This document shows positions 31,311 through 38,693 of a stretch of DNA of 64,000 nucleotides, in pieces (the stretch's first letter is position 1; the number at the start of each line of letters is the position of its first letter). The notes beneath the pieces were generated by a model. That model was not told the origin of the DNA and did not search any database. It saw only the letters and a program-made list of their open reading frames with translations. Made by a program: the position numbers and the translations under genes. The stretch lies in assembly GCA_963737425.1 (NCBI GenBank), contig CAVTSX010000008.1, positions 372,001-436,000 on the forward strand. Direction: 5' to 3'. This DNA is from DASXRA01 sp963737425 (GTDB taxonomy: Bacteria > Actinomycetota > Actinomycetes > Mycobacteriales > Jatrophihabitantaceae).

Positions 31311-32105
31311 GTGACAACCCGAGAGGCGCTTCTTGCTGCCTACGACTCGCAAGTACGCACCGCCCTGGCCACCCGCCTGCCCGCAGGAGTCAGCTGCGAG
31401 TGGGACGGTCCGTTGCTGCGCTGCACCGGGATGCATCGCGGCTTCGTGAACTATCGCGACCTGGGTGGTTTGCGTGGTGCCAACCTCGATGCCGTCATTG
31501 CTCGCACTCGCGACTTCTTCGCCGCGCGCAACGAGTCGTTCGAGTGGAAGACGCATTCGCACGACGAACCGGCCGACCTCATCGATCGCCTGCGCGCACA
31601 CGGGTTCGTGCCCGAGGACGCCGAGTCCGTAGTCATCGGCGAGACCGCGATGTTGGCGCGCGAGCCGGCGCTGCCCGGCGGCGTGACGCTGCGCGAAGTC
31701 GACAAGCCCGCCGACTTCGCGCGGGTTGCGGCCATGGAGTCCGAGGTCTGGGGCGAGGACTGGTCGTGGTTGGCCGACGACCTCGCCAGTCGCGCTGCCG
31801 CCGATCCCGACATCCTGACCGTGCTCGTCGCGGAGGCCGACGGAGTCGTCGTCAGCGCGGCATGGCTCGCCTACAACCCGGGCACCGAGTTCGCGGGCCT
31901 CTGGGGCGGTTCGACCCTGGCCGCCTGGCGCGGGCGTGGAATCTACCGCGCGCTGGTTGCCCGCCGCGCCCAGCTCGCCGCCGAGCGCGGCGTCAAGTAC
32001 CTGCAGGTGGACGCATCCGACAACAGCCGGCCCATCCTCGAACGCCTCGGCTTCGTCAAGGTGACGACCACGACGCCCTACATCTGGACGCCCGCACCGA
32101 ACTGA
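31311..32105 (+). CDS. GNAT-family N-acetyltransferase
   Basis: 264 residues from GTG 31311. The C-terminal half holds the GNAT fold: ESEVWGEDWSWLADDLA, the beta-bulge AWLAYNPGTEFAGLWGGSTL, the acetyl-CoA pyrophosphate loop AWRGRGIYRALVARR, and DASDNSRPILERLGFVKV. The N-terminal ~120 residues form an extra domain with FVNYRDLGGL and may help bind substrate. The acceptor is unknown. A strong hairpin follows the stop (32109-32155). Confidence 0.88.
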   Translation: MTTREALLAAYDSQVRTALATRLPAGVSCEWDGPLLRCTGMHRGFVNYRDLGGLRGANLDAVIARTRDFFAARNESFEWKTHSHDEPADLIDRLRAHGFVPEDAESVVIGETAMLAREPALPGGVTLREVDKPADFARVAAMESEVWGEDWSWLADDLASRAAADPDILTVLVAEADGVVVSAAWLAYNPGTEFAGLWGGSTLAAWRGRGIYRALVARRAQLAAERGVKYLQVDASDNSRPILERLGFVKVTTTTPYIWTPAPN

Positions 32106-32108
32106 CCC

Positions 32109-32155
32109 GATCGTGCAACTCTCGGCGTCGTAGGGACGCCCTGGGTTGCACAATC
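32109..32155. terminator. Bidirectional hairpin between convergent genes
   Basis: Outer arms GATCGTGCAACT (32109-32120) and GGTTGCACAATC (32144-32155) pair at 10 of 12 positions. An inner perfect stem GGCGTC/GACGCC (32124-32129, 32135-32140) closes a 5-nt loop. It lies in the 52-bp gap between the stops of the GNAT and SRPBCC genes and could end transcription from both sides. There is no T-tract, so termination is inferred from place and stability. Confidence 0.55.
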
Positions 32156-32157
32156 GG

Positions 32158-32631
32158 TCAGGACGTGCGGTCTGACATCGACTCGGCGAACCGGCGCAAG
32201 ATCATCGCCCAGCCGACGTCGTAGCTGCCGCGCTTCGCACCGAGCGCCTCGAGGTCGGTGCCGCTGAGTTGCTCCCATCCGCGATGCTCGACCTGCACCC
32301 GGGTCAGCGACGGCCCGAGCGGGCGAAACGTCAACTCCACCTCGGTGACGGCCGGCGCCATGATGTCCCACGTCAGGACGAAACGAGTCGGTGGCTCCCA
32401 GGCAAGAAGCGTTCCCCAGGTACGCGTCTGCCCGTCCGCCCAGGTCTCGTAGACCCGCCCGCCGACTCGCTCTTCGAAGGTGACACCTACAACCTCGTGC
32501 TGGCCCTGCGAGTGCGTCTGCAGTGGCCACCACTGGTCGAGCTTGCGGACGAAGATGTCGAAGGTGTGCTGGGCGCTGCTGCGTACCGTCGTGGCCTGGC
32601 GGATCGGGGGCCGCATTGGCGTGACCGTCAT
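32158..32631 (-). CDS. SRPBCC (AHSA1-like) domain protein
   Basis: 157 residues from ATG 32631. The START/AHSA1 fold is suggested by STVRSSAQHTFDIF-like opening strands, WWPLQTHSQGQH, GGRVYETWADGQ, VLTWDIMAPAVTEVELTFRP and the closing amphipathic helix. Such proteins bind hydrophobic ligands in a cavity. The gene overlaps the ArsR gene upstream by 4 nt; ArsR-SRPBCC pairs are a common actinobacterial couple, so the regulator probably controls its own partner. Confidence 0.88.
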   Translation of the reverse strand: MTVTPMRPPIRQATTVRSSAQHTFDIFVRKLDQWWPLQTHSQGQHEVVGVTFEERVGGRVYETWADGQTRTWGTLLAWEPPTRFVLTWDIMAPAVTEVELTFRPLGPSLTRVQVEHRGWEQLSGTDLEALGAKRGSYDVGWAMILRRFAESMSDRTS

Positions 32632-32972
32632 CCGACACCTGCCTCGCGGTCGTCTTCGCGTCCGGCGTCAGCCTCTACGAGTCGGCGGGCGATGTCCAGG
32701 GACGAGGCCCAGAGGTCGTCGAGCAGCTCGCGCAGGGCCTGCAGGCCGGATGGCTCCGCCCGATACATCCGGCGCGTCCCGTCCCGGCGTTCGACGAGCA
32801 GGCCGGCGTTCTTGAGCACGGTCAGGTGCTGGCTCACGGCCGGCCGGGTCACGTCGAAGGCTGCCGCGATCTCTCCGGCGGACAGCTCGTCGTGCGCGAC
32901 GAGCTGCAAGATCGCGCGCCGGCGCGGTTCGGCCAGCGCCCGTAGCGCCTCGTCGGTGGCGTCGGTGCTCAT
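32628..32972 (-). CDS. ArsR-family winged-helix regulator
   Basis: ATG 32972 gives 114 residues; the frame continues to 33035 only because the palindromic repeat upstream is open in this frame. The wHTH reads ALAEPRRRAILQLVAHDELS, AGEIAAAFDVTRPAVSQHLT, VLKNAGLLVERRDGTRRMYR. No metal-binding Cys pair is visible, so it is the non-metal subtype usual with SRPBCC partners. GGAG lies about 8 nt before the start. The palindrome CGTTAG-N6-CTAACG at 33469-33486 is a possible binding site, though it is nearer to the VOC gene. Confidence 0.92.
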   Translation of the reverse strand: MSTDATDEALRALAEPRRRAILQLVAHDELSAGEIAAAFDVTRPAVSQHLTVLKNAGLLVERRDGTRRMYRAEPSGLQALRELLDDLWASSLDIARRLVEADAGREDDREAGVG

Positions 32973-32994
32973 AGCGCGCTCCGCATCAGCCCGG

Positions 32995-33054
32995 GTGGGC
33001 AGTTCCGCCGCAGGTGGGCACTTGCAACTGCCCACCTGCGGGCCAACTGCCCAC
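32995..33054. repeat. Palindromic repeat, variant A, copy 4
   Basis: GTGGGCAGTT at 32995, GTGGGCACTT at 33014, AACTGCCCAC at 33026 and 33045; 19-bp pitch, GC centre. It lies between the VOC gene's stop and the start of the ArsR gene, so any ArsR-SRPBCC promoter must lie in or near it. Confidence 0.85.
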
Positions 33055-33074
33055 CTGCGTAACCTGCTCGGCGC

Positions 33075-33434
33075 TCACTTCCAGAGACCTACCTGGTTGC
33101 CGTCCGGGTCGGTGAAGATCGCGATCGTGCCGAAATCACCGGGCAATTCGACCGGCTCGCCGACGCGCTTGCCGCCGAGCTGCTCGGCGCGCGCGAGGTA
33201 CGTCTCGAGGTCGTCGACGCGCAGGTAGATCTTGACGCCGGTCGGATCCGACGCGTCGGCCGCCGGGCCGATGCCGCCGCCGACGGCGCCCTCGCCGGCA
33301 CCGGTGTCGACGATGCCGTAGCCGCCCATGTTCGGATCGGCGTTCACCGTCCAACCGAACAGCTCGGCGTAGAACTTCTGCGCCCGCTCGTGGTCGTTGC
33401 TGGTTACCTCGAACCAGGCAACTGGTGCTCCCAT
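33075..33434 (-). CDS. VOC-family (glyoxalase-like) protein
   Basis: ATG 33434 has AAGGGAG about 7 nt upstream; ATG 33440 is too close to it. The 119-residue single VOC unit reads VAWFEVTSNDHERAQKFYAE, LFGWTV, then GVKIYLRVDDLETYLARAEQ and IAIFTDPDGNQVGLW. The fold binds a divalent metal, but the metal ligands are not obvious, as in many lyase-like members. It has a well-formed promoter with an overlapping palindrome, so expression is probably repressor-controlled, perhaps by the adjacent ArsR. Confidence 0.9.
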   Translation of the reverse strand: MGAPVAWFEVTSNDHERAQKFYAELFGWTVNADPNMGGYGIVDTGAGEGAVGGGIGPAADASDPTGVKIYLRVDDLETYLARAEQLGGKRVGEPVELPGDFGTIAIFTDPDGNQVGLWK

Positions 33435-33467
33435 GGCCATGCTCCCTTCGTTGCTGTCGAGGTGCGA

Positions 33468-33496
33468 ACGTTAGTGACCGCTAACGTAAGTGTCAA
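33468..33496 (-). promoter_or_regulatory. VOC gene promoter with overlapping operator palindrome
   Basis: On the minus strand TTGACA (33496-33491), a 17-nt spacer and TAACGT (33473-33468) form the best sigma-70-type promoter in the window. A palindrome ACGTTAG-N6-CTAACGT (plus 33468-33487) covers the -10 and half the spacer, a classic repressor position. Confidence 0.6.
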
Positions 33497-33541
33497 CTGA
33501 CGAATGAGGAGCGGTGCGGCCAAGATCCACGGGACAGGCCC

Positions 33542-33547
33542 TAGGCT
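33542..33547 (+). promoter_or_regulatory. Leaderless -10 box for mqnC
   Basis: TAGGCT ends 6 nt before ATG 33554. The intervening GGAGCA also resembles a weak Shine-Dalgarno, but it touches the start codon. Confidence 0.45.
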
Positions 33548-33553
33548 GGAGCA

Positions 33554-34720
33554 ATGACGCGCGCGATCTCAGCCCTGCTTGCTCACGCCGCCGACGGCGG
33601 CCGGATCTCGCCGGACGAGGCGCTCCTGCTCTACACCGACGCGCCGCTGCACGGGCTCGGCGCGGCGGCCGACGCAGTGCGCCGACGCCGCTATCCCGAC
33701 AACATCGCCACTTACATCATCGATCGCAATATCAACTACACGAACGTCTGCCTCACGGCGTGCAAGTTCTGCGCGTTCTACCGGGCGCCCAACCACGCCG
33801 AGGGCTGGACGCACTCCAACGAGGAGATCCTGCGCCGTTGTGGCGAGGCGGTTGATCTCGGCGCTACACAGATCATGTTGCAGGGCGGCCACTCGCCCGA
33901 ACTCGGCATCGAGTGGTACGAGCGGATCTTCGCCGCGATCAAGCGTGACTATCCGCAGTTGGTGCTCCACTCGCTCGGCGGATCCGAGGTCGTCCATATC
34001 GCCCGCACGTCTGATCTTGACTACGAGACGGTGATCGCGCGCCTGCACGCGGCGGGCCTCGACTCGTTCGCCGGGGCCGGCGCCGAGATCCTCGTGCGGC
34101 GCCCGCGCGCAGCGATCGCGCCGCTGAAGGAGCCCGGCGAAGTCTGGCTCGAGGTGATGGAGACCGCGCACCGGCTCGGCGTCGAGTCCACTGCGACGTT
34201 CATGATGGGCACCGGGGAGACGAATGCCGAGCGCATCGAGCATCTGCGCATGATTCGCGACGTACAAGATCGCACCGGCGGCTTTCGCTCGTTCATCCCC
34301 TGGACGTACCAGCCCGAGAACAATCACCTCAAGGGCCGTACCCAGGCGACGTCGCTCGAGTACCTGCGCATGATCGCCACCGCCCGGCTGTTCTTCGACA
34401 ACATCAACCATCTGCAGGGGTCCTGGCTGACCACGGGCAAGGACATCGGCCAGCTGACGCTGCACTTCGGCGCCGACGATCTGGGCTCGGTGATGCTCGA
34501 GGAGAACGTCGTCTCGTCCGCGGGCGCGCGACACCGCTCGAACCGCACCGAGTTGATCGAGCTGATCCGCGGCGCCGGGCGCATACCCGCGCAACGCGAC
34601 ACGTTGTATCGCCACATCGCCGTGCACGAGGACCCGTCACAAGATCCGGTTGATGCCCGGGTGCACTCGCACTTCTCCTCGACGGCGTTGCGCGAACTGC
34701 CGGTCGTCGCCGCGAGCTAG
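33554..34720 (+). CDS. mqnC: Cyclic dehypoxanthinyl futalosine synthase (radical SAM)
   Basis: 388 residues from ATG 33554. The radical SAM motif CLTACKFC gives Cys66, Cys70 and Cys73. IMLQGGHSPELGIEWYERIF, LDSFAGAGAEILVRRPR and FIPWTYQPENNHLKG are MqnC landmarks and separate it from MqnE, which has NGLHP and LRFHNDNN at these points. It cyclises dehypoxanthine futalosine to the first spiro-naphthalene intermediate. The hydrolase or deaminase step before it (mqnB or an adenosine deaminase) and mqnD are not in this window. Confidence 0.94.
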   Translation: MTRAISALLAHAADGGRISPDEALLLYTDAPLHGLGAAADAVRRRRYPDNIATYIIDRNINYTNVCLTACKFCAFYRAPNHAEGWTHSNEEILRRCGEAVDLGATQIMLQGGHSPELGIEWYERIFAAIKRDYPQLVLHSLGGSEVVHIARTSDLDYETVIARLHAAGLDSFAGAGAEILVRRPRAAIAPLKEPGEVWLEVMETAHRLGVESTATFMMGTGETNAERIEHLRMIRDVQDRTGGFRSFIPWTYQPENNHLKGRTQATSLEYLRMIATARLFFDNINHLQGSWLTTGKDIGQLTLHFGADDLGSVMLEENVVSSAGARHRSNRTELIELIRGAGRIPAQRDTLYRHIAVHEDPSQDPVDARVHSHFSSTALRELPVVAAS

Positions 34721-34764
34721 CCCCGGCACGTCTCGGCTGTGCGCCGGCCATGACCTCACTGTAT

Positions 34765-34945
34765 GAGAACGGCCGTCCGCGTACGTTCGGCCGGCAAGCG
34801 GGACATTCCCGCCTACTGCCAACCAGGTGTTGGCACGGCCGTATGTCCGTTCGGGTGACCGCCGGCGGACGGTGACGCTCCGGGTCGGGGATTTCCCCGG
34901 CTGCGGAACGGCTTTCGGGGGCCCGGTCGGTTCCGACTACCCAAG
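34765..34945 (+). promoter_or_regulatory. Highly structured leader before a secreted protein gene
   Basis: The 240-bp gap before GTG 34961 contains a series of perfect short stems: GGCCG/CGGCC (34771/34788), GCGGGA/TCCCGC (34798/34807), GCCAAC/GTTGGC (34818/34829), GTCCG/CGGAC (34845/34866) and GGGGA/TCCCC (34887/34894). A Shine-Dalgarno AGAGGAG follows at about 34944. This looks like a folded 5' leader, possibly a riboswitch. It does not resemble the ydaO class I know from secreted cell-wall enzymes. No class assigned. Confidence 0.4.
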
Positions 34946-34960
34946 AGGAGTGTCGAAACC

Positions 34961-35656
34961 GTGAACCCCAAGGATGTTGTACGCATTGCCGTTGTCACCG
35001 GAGTCGCGGCGATGTGCGTGGGACTGGGCGCGCCTCCGGCGCTCGCTCACCCGCCCGGATCCGGCGCGTCCGAAGCGGCAACATCGCAGCAGCACAAGGC
35101 GTCCGTAGCGGACGTGCAGGCGTCGGTCGACCGTTTCATCAGCAACCGATCGGCGTGGCTTGCCGACCTCAGCGCAAAGGTCGCGGCCGACCCGAAGATC
35201 AGCGCCGCGGCGAAAGACAAGATCACATCAGCCATTCAGCAGGAGCAGGCGGCGTTGACCGCGCTGAAGGCCAAGGTCGACAGCGCCACCACGCTGGGTG
35301 AAGTCTGGTCCGACGTTCATGCCGCGTTGAGCGCAATGCCGCACTTCTGGTGGCACTGGTGGTGGTTCCGTCCGGCTCTGCACAGGTCGGAGCACCCCGC
35401 GGCCGCGAGGGCTGGCCGGCATGCCGATCCAGCGAAGTCACGGTCGCATCGTGATCCCTCGACGGTGGCGCGGCCCGTCTCGGCCGCTCGCACGATGCCG
35501 GGCGCTTCGGTCAACCGCAACCTGCAACCCAGATTCCGGCTGACGTTCGCGCGATTCGGACGCCATGGTGCGGATCCCCGCTTCGGTTCGTTCTCGTCCG
35601 GACGCCACCATCACGGTGGTGCGGGCGGGTTCGGGCACCATCGCCGACACCGCTGA
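34961..35656 (+). CDS. Secreted protein of unknown function, His/Arg-rich tail
   Basis: 231 residues from GTG 34961 with AGAGGAG about 10 nt upstream. A Sec signal peptide ends near APPALAHPP (residue ~30). Residues 45-125 look like a helical, charged segment with periodic Ala and Lys. An aromatic block MPHFWWHWWWFRP follows. The last 90 residues are very basic and low in complexity, ending GRHHHGGAGGFGHHRRHR. No family recognised. The His cluster could bind metal or heme, but that is only a suggestion. A long structured leader precedes it. Confidence 0.7.
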   Translation: MNPKDVVRIAVVTGVAAMCVGLGAPPALAHPPGSGASEAATSQQHKASVADVQASVDRFISNRSAWLADLSAKVAADPKISAAAKDKITSAIQQEQAALTALKAKVDSATTLGEVWSDVHAALSAMPHFWWHWWWFRPALHRSEHPAAARAGRHADPAKSRSHRDPSTVARPVSAARTMPGASVNRNLQPRFRLTFARFGRHGADPRFGSFSSGRHHHGGAGGFGHHRRHR

Positions 35657-35709
35657 GGGTGCGTCGTAGCTGATCTTGGCTGGCTGACGCTGATCGCGGC
35701 CAAGACCTC

Positions 35710-35715
35710 TACGGT
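35710..35715 (+). promoter_or_regulatory. Leaderless -10 box for the DMT transporter gene
   Basis: TACGGT ends 6 nt before ATG 35722, with no Shine-Dalgarno between. Confidence 0.5.
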
Positions 35716-35721
35716 CGTCGT

Positions 35722-36633
35722 ATGTCCCTGCTCGTCGCCGTGCCCTGCGGGATCGCTGCCGCGATCGCGTACGGCGCGGCGACAGCGGTGCAGCATTCGG
35801 CCGCGCATACCGGGACGGGCTCGGCCGACGCGGTCGGCTTGCTGCGGCTACTGCGCGATCCGCGGTGGCTGCTCTCCATCGGCGGCGACGCGATCGGCCT
35901 TGTGCTGCAGGTGATTGCGCTCTCTACCGGGCCGGTGGTCGTGATCCAACCGCTGCTCGTCATCGCCTTGCCGGTGTCGCTGATCGCGGGCTGGGCGCTC
36001 GGCGGGCCGCGGCCGCAGCGCGGCGATTACGTTGCCTGCCTGGGGATTCTCGGCGGCCTAGCTGCTTTCTTCGCCCTGATCGACGACCCGGGCACGGGCT
36101 CGCCGCTGGAAACGCGTCCGGCCGTCATCGCGATTGTCCTGGCGTTGACCGTGGGGGTCACGCTGTGCCTCTCGGTTCGGGGACGCGGAGCCGCGGTGCG
36201 TGCGGGCGTCTACGGCGGAGTCGCCGGCGCATGGTTCGGCTTGGTCGGCGTGTTGCTGAACGCCACCGCGACGATCTGGCGCGACAGCGGCCTGTCCGGG
36301 TTCACGCAGGCGGAGGGCCTCGTGCCATTGGTCGGCCTGCTCGTCATCGGGGCGATGGGCATCACGCTCACCCAGATCTCGTTCCAGATCGGCGCGCTCG
36401 GGGCGAGCTTTCCCGCGAACAAGGCGGCCGATCCGGTCGTGGCCGTCGTGCTTGGCAGCGTCCTGCTCCACGAGCGGGTGCCGGTCAGCGTGCTGCTCGT
36501 CGCCGGGTACCTCGCGTGCCTGGCTGCCATCGTCGCGGGAACGATCCGGCTCGCGAATCCACCCGCCGCCGCACACCGCGGCCCCGGCCGCCCCGGCGAC
36601 TTGTCATACCTAGGACGTGCGGGCGAGCGCTGA
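35722..36633 (+). CDS. DMT-superfamily transporter
   Basis: 303 residues, about nine to ten membrane helices in two EamA/NIPA-like halves: PCGIAAAIAYGAATAVQH at the start, IALSTGPVVVIQPLLVIALP, and in the second half LTQISFQIGALGASFPANKA then DPVVAVVLGSVLLHERVPVS. The last stretch is the usual C-terminal DMT motif. It could carry metabolites or divalent cations; the substrate is unknown. The last 12 codons run into a degenerate copy of the GTTGTCAT inverted repeat (about 36598-36650), so the end of the protein may have been shaped by that repeat. Confidence 0.87.
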   Translation: MSLLVAVPCGIAAAIAYGAATAVQHSAAHTGTGSADAVGLLRLLRDPRWLLSIGGDAIGLVLQVIALSTGPVVVIQPLLVIALPVSLIAGWALGGPRPQRGDYVACLGILGGLAAFFALIDDPGTGSPLETRPAVIAIVLALTVGVTLCLSVRGRGAAVRAGVYGGVAGAWFGLVGVLLNATATIWRDSGLSGFTQAEGLVPLVGLLVIGAMGITLTQISFQIGALGASFPANKAADPVVAVVLGSVLLHERVPVSVLLVAGYLACLAAIVAGTIRLANPPAAAHRGPGRPGDLSYLGRAGER

Positions 36634-36755
36634 AGGTAGGACGACTCGCGAGGGGATGAATGCCCGGTGACACCTGGTTGTGTCCTGTTGCTGTCACGCC
36701 AGGATGAGGGGTGCAGGGTTATCGCATCGCTTGCTCAGGGCACAATGTCGCGACG

Positions 36756-37502
36756 ATGAGCCGCGCAGCTTTGGACAAGCAGCCCCGTGCCGTCGCAGCG
36801 ATGTTCGATGGGGTCGCGCGGCGCTACGACCTCACGAATACCCTCATGTCGCTCGGGCAGGACCACCGGTGGCGGCGCCGCACCCGGCAGTCACTCGAAC
36901 TGGTCCCGGGCGAGGTGGTCCTGGACCTCGCCGCCGGCACCGGCGTGTCGACCGTCGAACTGGCGACGTCCGGCGCGTTCGCCGTCGGCTGCGACTTCTC
37001 ACTCGGCATGTTGCAGGCCGGCCGGGCGAAGCGCGATCGCCAGCACGTACCCCTCGTCGCGGGCGACGCGCTGCACCTGCCGTTCGCGGACGCGTCGTTC
37101 GACGCTGTGACGATCTCGTTCGGGCTGCGCAACGTCGCCGACGTCGACCGGGCATTGCGCGAGATGGCGCGTGTCGTGCGCCCGGGCGGGCGCCTGGTGG
37201 TCTGCGAATTCAGTCGGCCGACGTTCGCGCCGTTCCGCAAGATCTATTTGAACTACCTGATGCGCGCCATGCCGGCGATCGCCCGCCGGGTCTCGTCGAA
37301 TCCGGACGCGTACATCTATCTCGCCGAATCGATCCGCCACTGGTCACCACAGCTCGAGCTGGCGCGCCGGCTCGCTTCGGCGGGTTGGGTCGACGTCCAT
37401 TGGCGCAACCTCAGCGGCGGCATCGTGGCGATGCATCGCGCGAAGCGGGGGGAAGCCGAAGCGGACGGGCTGCGCGGTGAGGTGCAGAGCGCGGCAAGCT
37501 AG
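36756..37502 (+). CDS. menG: Demethylmenaquinone methyltransferase (UbiE/MenG)
   Basis: 248 residues from ATG 36756; the frame reaches back to 36711 without support. AVAAMFDGVARRYDLTNTLM is the UbiE/MenG N-terminal signature, VVLDLAAGTGVSTVELA is the SAM-binding loop and ITISFGLRNVADVDRALREM-like (TISFGLRNV) the second family motif. It performs the last step of menaquinone synthesis by C-methylation of demethylmenaquinone, completing the quinone genes of this window. Its stop overlaps that of the convergent lipoprotein gene by 4 nt. Confidence 0.93.
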   Translation: MSRAALDKQPRAVAAMFDGVARRYDLTNTLMSLGQDHRWRRRTRQSLELVPGEVVLDLAAGTGVSTVELATSGAFAVGCDFSLGMLQAGRAKRDRQHVPLVAGDALHLPFADASFDAVTISFGLRNVADVDRALREMARVVRPGGRLVVCEFSRPTFAPFRKIYLNYLMRAMPAIARRVSSNPDAYIYLAESIRHWSPQLELARRLASAGWVDVHWRNLSGGIVAMHRAKRGEAEADGLRGEVQSAAS

Positions 37503-38038
37503 CAGCGAAACGATCCGGATACCTGGATGCTGCCGTCGGCGCCGTTGAACTTGCCGCCCTTCAGATCGTTGTCGAGGGTGCCCGACAGGGTTACGGCGTG
37601 CGGGCTGCCGACCGCGTCGAGCGTCGCCGAGGCGTCGCTGAACGGCCCGGCCGAGGGCTTGAGGACCAGGCCGAAGTAGTCCGGCGGCGTGCCGGCGAAG
37701 TCCGGGCCCACGAGTACGCCGACGTTGATCGACATGAATGTGAGGCTCTCGACGCAGGAACCGCCGTCGAGAGTGAACGACGTGCCGCCTACCGTGCCGC
37801 TGGCCTTCGCTGATCCGCCGCAGAAGACATTGATGACGCCGGCCTTGCCTTTGGTGTAGCCGTTGCAGGTGGTCGGTGCAGCTGCTGTAGCCGAGCTTGA
37901 CGGCGCCGACGTGTGCTTCGATTTCGAATCGGAACCGCCACACGCTGCGAGGGCGGTGATCATTAAGCAGCAGGCGACGATGACTGCTCTCCGATGGGCC
38001 ACCTTGCCATGGTGGTTGACGACCCCAGAAGATACCAA
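37499..38038 (-). CDS. Probable lipoprotein of unknown function
   Basis: 179 residues from ATG 38038; the start is uncertain because no Shine-Dalgarno is visible and a GTG at 38002 would place the signal peptide closer to the N-terminus. AHRRAVIVACCLMITALAAC is a lipoprotein signal with lipobox LAAC. The mature part begins GSDSKSKHTSAPSSSA, a linker, and then a compact Gly/Ser-rich domain with Cys residues (CNGYTKGKAG, NVFCGG, GGSCVES, and Cys at the C-terminus) that may form disulfides. It resembles the mycobacterial LpqH/lipoprotein antigen group in layout; this is tentative. Confidence 0.75.
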   Translation of the reverse strand: MVSSGVVNHHGKVAHRRAVIVACCLMITALAACGGSDSKSKHTSAPSSSATAAAPTTCNGYTKGKAGVINVFCGGSAKASGTVGGTSFTLDGGSCVESLTFMSINVGVLVGPDFAGTPPDYFGLVLKPSAGPFSDASATLDAVGSPHAVTLSGTLDNDLKGGKFNGADGSIQVSGSFRC

Positions 38039-38187
38039 ATCGGTCCAGACAATCCGGGTGTTTCAGCCCCCATTCAGGGTCGCGCCGTCGCAGCCGTGGG
38101 AGGTCTGGTCGCGGCGGGACAGGCTCGCTAGCGTGTGCTTCCGGCGGGCTGTCCGCCGGAACAATCGCCTCGATCAAGGAGACGGAC

Positions 38188-38439
38188 ATGAGCCTGGATA
38201 CAGACGCAAACGACGCTGACGGTGGCGCCGATGGTGCGGCCGACGCAGGCGGCGACGGCGGAGCGGGTTTCGGCGACGGCGGTGCTGACGGCGGTGCGGG
38301 CGGCGACGGCGGTGCTGACGGCGGTGCGGGCGGCGACGGCGGTGCAGACGGTGGCGCCGATGGTGGTGCCGATGGCGGCGCGGCCGACGCGGGCGGCGAC
38401 GGTGGAGCCGATGGTGGAGCCGATGGCGGCGCTCAGTAA
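38188..38439 (+). CDS. Low-complexity Gly/Asp/Ala peptide
   Basis: 83 residues from ATG 38188 with a good Shine-Dalgarno, AAGGAGA, 6 nt upstream. After MSLDTDAND the sequence consists only of Gly, Ala and Asp plus one Phe, arranged as GGA, GGD and DGG triplets. A 27-bp unit beginning at about 38279 is repeated. The peptide would be very acidic and unstructured, and could bind Ca2+ or other cations. No signal peptide and no recognised family. The strong ribosome site argues for translation; an expanded-repeat spurious frame is the alternative. Confidence 0.55.
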   Translation: MSLDTDANDADGGADGAADAGGDGGAGFGDGGADGGAGGDGGADGGAGGDGGADGGADGGADGGAADAGGDGGADGGADGGAQ

Positions 38440-38607
38440 CAACTAATCGCGCATCACCTACTGACAGCAGCCCGATCAGCGACTACCGTCTCGGGAGCGG
38501 CGGGGAAGCCTCGGATAGCTAAGCGGGTCATCCGTTCTGCGCGATTCGCCGCTCAAGGTGGCATACGGCGGGGCCACGACACAGGACTGAGTGTCTTCGC
38601 CACGACA

Positions 38608-38631
38608 GGGCCCGGCAGTGTTGCCGGGCCC
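38608..38631. terminator. Strong GC hairpin upstream of the cupin gene
   Basis: GGGCCCGGCA and TGCCGGGCCC form a perfect 10-bp stem around the loop GTGT. GTCCACCTGTTTCGG follows, a weak T-run. It lies 62 bp before the cupin start and about 170 bp after the Gly-rich gene, and probably ends transcription from upstream. Confidence 0.65.
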
Positions 38632-38693
38632 GTCCACCTGTTTCGGCCCGTTTTCGAATGTTGCAGCCAGCCGAATGAGCCTGGAGTGTCGCA

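Noticed and set aside
32973..33035. N-terminal extension of the ArsR protein through the repeat
   Set aside because: ATG 32972 begins the normal ArsR sequence; the extension exists only because the repeat is open in that frame.
34765..34945. ydaO (c-di-AMP) riboswitch
   Set aside because: The characteristic conserved segments I would expect are not visible; only generic stems are.
38128..38442. Antisense Ala/Thr/Val-rich frame over the Gly-rich gene
   Set aside because: It is the reverse of the repeat and has no ribosome-binding site.
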